DNA of 10,409 nt, taken from assembly GCA_016780605.1 (NCBI GenBank), contig JADHLS010000110.1, positions 1 through 10,409 of the forward strand, in the 5' to 3' direction. Below, piece after piece: positions 7,019 through 10,409 of the stretch. This DNA comes from Reyranella sp. (GTDB lineage: Bacteria; Pseudomonadota; Alphaproteobacteria; Reyranellales; Reyranellaceae). Each line of letters starts with the position of its first letter. Positions within the stretch are counted from its first letter, which is position 1. The translations under genes were made by a program, and so were the position numbers. The notes under the pieces are model-generated. The model did not search any database. It was not told the origin of the DNA and saw only the letters and a program-made list of their open reading frames with translations.

Positions 7019-7528
7019 TCATCTGACGCGGCGCCCTGACCGCGAGCCGCGCATGGCGGCCGGATTCTCGGCTGGATCGACGTCTGTTCTGCGAGCCCTT
7101 GTGGGCATAGCTACCTTGATCCTGGGTGCCGCCAGGGCGTCCAGCAACAGGCATTCGGGCACCGTGCTGCCCTTGCAGGAACGGATGAGGTCCGACAATA
7201 CGCGTTCCATCCGACGCAGGTCCGCGAGCTTCACGCGTACCTCTGCCAGATGCGCGCTAGCCAGCTCTTGGACTTCGTCGCAGGTGTTTACCTTGCGATC
7301 GGCAAGACCAAGTAGCTGTCTCACGGCATCGAGCTTGAATCCGAGGTCCCGCGCATGGCGGATGAACGACAGCCGCTCGACATCGGAGGCGTCGTACAGC
7401 CGGTAGCCACCCGCGGAGCGTTCTGGCTTAGGCAAGAGCCCTTCCGTTTCGTAATAGCGGATTGTTTCAGCGAGCACGCCTGAGCGTCTGGCCAGAGCGC
7501 CAATCGACATCATGCCTGTAGTGGTCAT
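7019..7528 (-). CDS. MerR-family metal-responsive transcriptional regulator
   Basis: 169-residue activator/repressor of the MerR family. The ATG at 7528 has an AAGGTGG ribosome site 7 bases upstream; the open frame extends to 7738 but that part is not family-like. Residues 7-76 form the winged HTH ([38 protein letters not shown]), followed by the long dimerisation helix. C83, C118 and C126 sit where metal-binding MerR proteins carry their three ligands. The C83-C118 spacing of 35 matches MerR and ZntR; the 8-residue step to C126 lies between CadR (7) and MerR (9). The metal could be Hg, Cd, Pb or Zn. About 35 residues after ALAAP form an Arg-rich tail beyond the usual end. It is divergent from the MerT-like gene, with a MerR-type dyad between them, so it probably controls that cassette. 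Confidence 0.92.
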   Translation of the reverse strand: MTTTGMMSIGALARRSGVLAETIRYYETEGLLPKPERSAGGYRLYDASDVERLSFIRHARDLGFKLDAVRQLLGLADRKVNTCDEVQELASAHLAEVRVKLADLRRMERVLSDLIRSCKGSTVPECLLLDALAAPRIKVAMPTRARRTDVDPAENPAAMRGSRSGRRVR

Positions 7529-7553
7529 GCTTCCACCTTCACGCCGGACATAC

Positions 7554-7584
7554 TTGACCTTGTAGTTCCTACAAGGTCCAGGCT
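7554..7584 (+). promoter_or_regulatory. MerR-type promoter/operator of the MerT-like cassette
   Basis: TTGACC (7554-7559) is separated by 19 bp from CAGGCT (7579-7584). Within this lies a perfect 10-bp inverted repeat, GACCTTGTAG (7556-7565) and CTACAAGGTC (7569-7578), around TTC. The over-long 19-bp spacer with a centred dyad is the hallmark of promoters activated by MerR-family proteins. The -10 match is poor, keeping only the A at position 2 and the T at position 6. The expected start point (about 7591) is only some 3 bases before the MerT-like ATG at 7594. Confidence 0.88.
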
Positions 7585-7593
7585 CGGCAAACC

Positions 7594-7986
7594 ATGGCTG
7601 ATCTTCACAACCCTCGCGCTCCGATGCCTCCCGCAGAAGCCGGCCGCGACGTCGCCAAGACGACCTTTGCCGCGGGCGCCCTCTTGGCGGCACTTGGTGT
7701 TGCCTCTTGCTGCGCGCTGCCGCTCGTTCTTGGCGCACTCGGGATTGGCTCGGCCGGGCTAGTTGCAGTCGCGGCTCTGGTCGGACCCTATCAAGTCCAT
7801 GTCCTGGCTGCGGCAGTCACCTGCCTCCTTGGCGCAGCCGTGCTCACATGGCGTCAGCGCCGTGCGCGTGCCTGCGGCGCGGCAGGTCCGTGCTGGCGGC
7901 CGATCGTCGACCGCCTCACCCAGGTCGCGCTCGTCCTGGCCGTCGGACTGCTGGCCCTGACCTTCTGGATGGAGCCACCGCTATGA
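7594..7986 (+). CDS. merT: MerT-like mercuric (thiophilic metal) transport protein
   Basis: 130-residue inner-membrane protein. MerT carries Hg(II) inward through paired Cys residues. Three hydrophobic segments are seen (about 24-50, 55-84 and 108-127). The first has the diagnostic VASCCALPLVLGALGIG (C39, C40). A second pair, C94 and C100, in the cytoplasmic loop (ARACGAAGPCW) matches the MerT pattern ACKPGEVC. Residues 1-22 precede TM1 and are slightly longer than usual. There is no convincing Shine-Dalgarno upstream of the ATG and the predicted transcript start is about 3 bases away, so translation may be leaderless. The stop overlaps the next ATG (ATGA), giving tight coupling to the GDCCVxC gene. 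No merP or merA is seen, so the fate of imported metal is unclear, and MerT-like proteins in such cassettes may have another role. Confidence 0.85.
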   Translation: MADLHNPRAPMPPAEAGRDVAKTTFAAGALLAALGVASCCALPLVLGALGIGSAGLVAVAALVGPYQVHVLAAAVTCLLGAAVLTWRQRRARACGAAGPCWRPIVDRLTQVALVLAVGLLALTFWMEPPL

Positions 7987-8588
7987 CACCGGTCCTGAAG
8001 TCCATGCTGACGTGCCCGGACTGTGGCACGCAGACGGTCGAGACCATGCCAACGGATGCATGCGTCTACTTCTACACTTGCACCGGGTGTGGCAGCCGGC
8101 TCAAGCCCAAGCACGGGGATTGCTGCGTCTTCTGTTCCTATGGATCGGTTCCCTGCCCACCGATCCAGATGGGCGACGGAAACGCCTGCTGCGCCGCTGA
8201 AGCGACAAGCATGGTCCCGGAGGTTTGCTCGCTGCAACCGGGTGCATTCCAGGAACGAATGGCCGAAATCGCGGCGCTCATGCAGGCATTCGGCGGCGTC
8301 GCGGAACGCACGCCGGACGGCGTGGCGTTGCGTTTCAAGAAGGGAGAGGGTTTGCGCGCGGCGCTCGACACGCTCGCGGAGAAGGAGCGCTCATGCTGCG
8401 CGACCCTCGAGTTCACGGTCACGGAAGAAGCCGGTTGGATCTCGTTCGCGATTGGCGGTCAGGCCGCCGGCCGCACGGCGTTAGAGGATTTGGCAGCGCG
8501 TCTTGGCGTTGCGCCACTTTCGGCCGAGCTGCGTGCCGGCGTGCATCGATCGGAATTGCCGCGTAGAAAAAGAAAAGGCCGCCAGTGA
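7983..8588 (+). CDS. GDCCVxC-domain protein fused to a C-terminal Cys-Cys domain
   Basis: 201 residues with 14 Cys, starting at the ATG that overlaps the MerT-like stop. Residues 1-62 match the GDCCVxC family found beside mer genes: CPDC (11-14), METMPTDAC with C27, CTGC (33-36), GDCCVFCSYGSVPCPPIQ with C47, C48, C51 and C58. Some family members are selenoproteins; here all positions are encoded as Cys. After a linker with CC (69-70), residues about 80-175 form a second domain, VCSLQPGAFQERMAEIAALM...LAEKERSCCATLEFTV, with C138-C139. I associate this ECCAFL-like pattern with a separate small protein in other mer-type clusters. Both parts are rich in thiols and probably bind Hg or another soft metal in the cytoplasm (no signal peptide). 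The function of neither domain is established here. The C-terminus ends in a basic tail. Confidence 0.85.
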   Translation: MTPVLKSMLTCPDCGTQTVETMPTDACVYFYTCTGCGSRLKPKHGDCCVFCSYGSVPCPPIQMGDGNACCAAEATSMVPEVCSLQPGAFQERMAEIAALMQAFGGVAERTPDGVALRFKKGEGLRAALDTLAEKERSCCATLEFTVTEEAGWISFAIGGQAAGRTALEDLAARLGVAPLSAELRAGVHRSELPRRKRKGRQ

Positions 8589-8835
8589 TCGGCGGCTTGC
8601 GCGTCAAGCAGTATGGCAATCTGGTCGGATGCGAACGGGTGATCGCAGGCATCGATTGTGGCTTCGCGAGCTTCGCCCCCTGCATACGGTCGATCCGGAT
8701 ATTGCCTGGCACAAGCTGGAAGCGCTGGCTGAGCGCCATGGTCAGGATCTGGTTGGGGAGCTCGTCGACCGAGCGCTCCGGGAGGCCGATCGGCGATCGA
8801 GGGAGGTGCCAGCGCCACCCGCGATGCACGGCTGA
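8585..8835 (+). pseudogene. Frameshifted C-terminal fragment of a MetE-like (cobalamin-independent methionine synthase) protein
   Basis: Starting at a GTG that overlaps the previous stop, the frame reads VKQYGNLVGCERVIAGIDCGFASFA (to 8677). This resembles the end of MetE-like proteins (RVIAGTDCGFGTFA), including the DCG Cys that binds zinc in the family. The match continues in another frame as TVDPDIAWHKLEALAE (8686-8733). The 8 bases between (8678-8685) imply a single-base deletion from 9. The N-terminal part is missing, and after 8733 the sequence to the stop at 8833-8835 no longer fits the family. It is therefore a broken remnant rather than a working gene. The family call is from motif memory. 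Confidence 0.6.
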
Positions 8836-8878
8836 GCCGGGGTCCCAAGATCGTTAGGTCAGCCTTCGGCCTACGCGT

Positions 8879-9322
8879 ATACGAGACACTGATACCCGCA
8901 GGCAGACGGAGGCTCGCGATCGCGTTCCTCACCTTGGCGCTGACCGCGCCGAGGTCGGCCATGCTGGTGTTCGCCGTGACGATCTGCGCGCGCCGCCCGC
9001 CTTCGTGCAGCACGCCGTTTCGGCCGCTCGCGAAGCGGACAGTGGCAAGCTCGTCGAGCGGGACGAACGTTCCGGACGGAGAACGCAGCTGCAGGGCGCC
9101 CGCTTCTTCCGGCCGACTTCTTAGCTCGGCGCCGAGTCGGACCGCGACGTTGAAGATGCGCACACCTTCATACACTTGCTCCACGGTCTCGCCCTGGTAG
9201 GCCGTGCGATCGGCGTTCGGGACGTCGAGCGGATTGAAGCCCCAGCGCAACAAGGCGTCGTGGCGAAGCACCACCCATCGACGGCCGTGATCACCCACGA
9301 TGAAGCCACCTCGATTGGGCAT
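8879..9322 (-). pseudogene. Fragment of an RND heavy-metal efflux pump (CusA/CzcA family), internal region
   Basis: The minus strand reads RHDALLRWGFNPLDV, then TAYQGETVEQVYEGVRIFNVAVRL, SPSGTFVPLDELATVRFASG, HEGGRRAQIVTAN and LRLPAGISVSY. This is the second periplasmic porter region of CusA/CzcA pumps (VYEG.R.F.I.VRL, VPL..VA, R..V.AN, LPAG). About 150 residues remain of over 1,000. At about 8879, just where the family would continue into a membrane segment, the similarity stops abruptly and the still-open frame becomes unrelated Pro/Arg-rich sequence. The family would also extend far upstream of 9322. No ribosome site or full-length context exists. It covers a different part of the pump from the copy at the left edge, so the two cannot be compared within this window. 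Confidence 0.75.
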
Positions 9323-9488
9323 CTTGATTGCGGCCAGCGTCTTGGCGTTCAGCCACCCTTACTTCATCCAGGAAGTAATCCTCATCTCGTTGGGCCTGGG
9401 CGATGCCGCTCCGCTTCATCGCACCGACGCTCCTTTGCCGAGATAGGCGCGGGCCGCCCCCTTACGGCCGGCACGCCGTTGGTGACGG
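9323..9488. other. Intergenic stretch between the RND fragment and sorB
   Basis: No gene is supported. Short open pieces on both strands have no family features. A weak hairpin (GGCCG and CGGCC around 9453-9470) lies downstream of sorB on the minus strand but lacks a T-run, so it is not called a terminator. Confidence 0.4.
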
Positions 9489-9782
9489 TCAACTTCCATA
9501 CTCTTTTGCAAGGTAATCGATGATCGTTTTTGCCTCGTTTGGCTCAATGGTAGCGCCAAACACCTTGATCATCTTGTTCACTTCGGCGTCCCAGACCGTC
9601 CGCTTCGGAAACGGCGAGTTGGTGAGGATGTAGTCTAGGCTGTGGCAGGCCGAACACTGTGCCTGCGCGACTTCGGCCCCCGGGCCGGGCTTGAGCTTGA
9701 TGCTGAACTCATCGGCCCGCGCGGCCGCCGCCGCGGCCAGGAGCGATGCGGCGCACAGGCTTGTCCAGTAGATCGTCTTCAT
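9489..9782 (-). CDS. sorB: Sulfite dehydrogenase small cytochrome c subunit (SorB-like)
   Basis: 97-residue periplasmic monohaem cytochrome c that takes electrons from the molybdenum subunit during sulfite oxidation. A signal peptide is clear: MKT start, hydrophobic stretch at residues 6-20, ARA cleavage before D24. The haem site is CSACH (C43, C46, H47), and M71 in VNKMIKVFG is a likely axial ligand. The C-terminal EAKTIIDYLAKEYG is the usual closing helix of class I cytochromes. A strong GGAGG ribosome site lies 9 bases before the ATG, and the gene starts 13 bases after the sorA stop, so the two form an operon. The pattern (PFPKRTVWDAEVNKM...FGATI) is like the SorB of SorAB enzymes. Confidence 0.9.
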   Translation of the reverse strand: MKTIYWTSLCAASLLAAAAAARADEFSIKLKPGPGAEVAQAQCSACHSLDYILTNSPFPKRTVWDAEVNKMIKVFGATIEPNEAKTIIDYLAKEYGS

Positions 9783-9795
9783 GGCGCTCCCCTCC

Positions 9796-10409
9796 TCACG
9801 CGACGTCCAGCGTGACGCGGTGCATCACGTTGTGGTGGTAACCGGCTGGATTGAACAGTGCCTTGGGGACCTGGGTCTGGCCGATCATGTTGGTGGCCCG
9901 CACCATGAAGGAGGATTTGGCACCATTCGCAGCCACGGCTGCGAAGCTCCATTCGCGGAAGGAGAAGCGGCCGAGATCGGAGCGCAGGGTGGCAGCCGAC
10001 CAGCTCTTGCCGCCGTCGGCCGACACCTCGACGTCGCGGATGCCGTAGCCGCCATCCCAGGCGATGCCCTTGAGGGTGAGCGGACCCGCCTTCACCTTCT
10101 CCCCGTCGGCGGGGCTGGTGATGATGGAGTTCACCACGATCTCGGTGATCGGCGTGTTGGCCGCCGCCTCCTGCGTCAGGAAGCGCTCGCGGGTCGGAAA
10201 CAGGCTTGCCGGCACGCGATAGGCGGTGCTCATCCAGAAACCGCCCGATGGCTTGGCGAGCGGCTTGATCGAGGTGATCTGCTTCATCCAGTACGTAGCG
10301 GTCCATCCCGGCACGATCAGCCGGGCTGGGAAACCGTTGAAGTGTGGCAGCGGCGCGCCGTTCATCTCGTAGGCGACCAGCGTGTTCTCGTCGAGCGCCT
10401 TGGTGAGCG
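9796..10409 (-). CDS. sorA: Sulfite dehydrogenase molybdopterin subunit (SorA-like), C-terminal half
   Basis: Periplasmic molybdenum enzyme oxidising sulfite to sulfate. The 203 C-terminal residues are present; the gene enters from the right edge in frame (LTKALDENTLVAYEMNGAPL). Visible: the end of the Mo-cofactor domain (YEMNGAPLPHFNGFPARLIVPGW, YWMKQITSI, GGFWMSTAYRVP) and the complete Ig-like dimerisation domain (ITEIVVNSIITSPADG, LKGIAWDGGYGIRDVEVSADGGKSW, REWSF, ATNMIGQTQ, HHNVMHRVTLDV). These match SorA/sulfite oxidase-family proteins. The N-terminal part, with the Tat signal and the Cys that binds molybdenum, is outside the window. SorA of Starkeya novella is of similar organisation. 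It is followed directly by its cytochrome partner. Confidence 0.93.
   Translation of the reverse strand, partial: LTKALDENTLVAYEMNGAPLPHFNGFPARLIVPGWTATYWMKQITSIKPLAKPSGGFWMSTAYRVPASLFPTRERFLTQEAAANTPITEIVVNSIITSPADGEKVKAGPLTLKGIAWDGGYGIRDVEVSADGGKSWSAATLRSDLGRFSFREWSFAAVAANGAKSSFMVRATNMIGQTQVPKALFNPAGYHHNVMHRVTLDVA

Noticed and set aside
8119..8136. Selenoprotein reading of the GDCCVxC motif
   Set aside because: The motif is encoded by TGC and TGT codons with no in-frame TGA, so it is a plain Cys version.
9453..9475. Terminator after sorB
   Set aside because: The stem is only about 5 bp with an 8-base loop and no T-run follows it.
9776..10306. 175-residue minus-strand open frame overlapping sorA
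   Set aside because: Different frame from the SorA domain, Arg/His/Gly-rich, no family features; shadow.
1..10409. CRISPR arrays, tRNA or rRNA genes, intact insertion sequences
   Set aside because: No regularly spaced repeats, cloverleaf-like sequence, or intact transposase with terminal repeats was seen on reading both strands.

Overview
The window is a GC-rich stretch dominated by heavy-metal handling genes. It is probably an accessory island in an alphaproteobacterium (Rhizobiales/Xanthobacter-like). That placement is an inference from base composition, the SorAB-type sulfite dehydrogenase and the protein families; no rRNA or tRNA is present to confirm it. No tRNA, CRISPR array or intact insertion sequence is visible.

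Left block, minus strand, read from about 4060 down past base 1: a CsoR/RcnR-family repressor, a NicO/RcnA-like transporter with a His-rich loop, a small unrecognised exported or membrane-anchored Cys protein, an HlyD/CzcB-type periplasmic adaptor and the N-terminal 279 residues of a CzcA/CusA-type RND pump that runs off the left edge. The genes are closely spaced and share a strand, so they look like one metal-efflux operon. A perfect inverted repeat, TATCCCC-N5-GGGGATA, lies just upstream of the repressor gene and is its likely operator.

Middle, plus strand: a P1B-type ATPase of the ZntA/CadA (Zn/Cd/Pb) class, divergent from the repressor across 230 bp. Next, on the minus strand, come a MerR-family regulator and a YnfA-family four-helix membrane protein. 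Divergent from merR is a typical MerR-type promoter (TTGACC, 19-bp spacer, perfect 10-bp dyad). It drives a MerT-like transporter and an overlapping gene that fuses a GDCCVxC Cys-rich domain to a second domain with a Cys-Cys motif. No merP or merA is visible, so this is not a standard mer operon.

Right part, about 8585-9488: a gene graveyard. It holds a frameshifted C-terminal fragment of a MetE-like methyltransferase (plus strand) and a fragment of the central region of an RND metal pump (minus strand), consistent with rearrangement at an island edge. From 9489 to the right end, on the minus strand, are sorB (small cytochrome c) and the C-terminal half of sorA, a periplasmic sulfite dehydrogenase pair.

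Inferred logic: the repressor senses a metal ion and releases the NicO-RND operon. The ATPase moves divalent soft metals out of the cytoplasm. The MerR/MerT/GDCCVxC cassette deals with Hg or a related thiophilic metal. Metal specificities come from motifs and context and are not proven.
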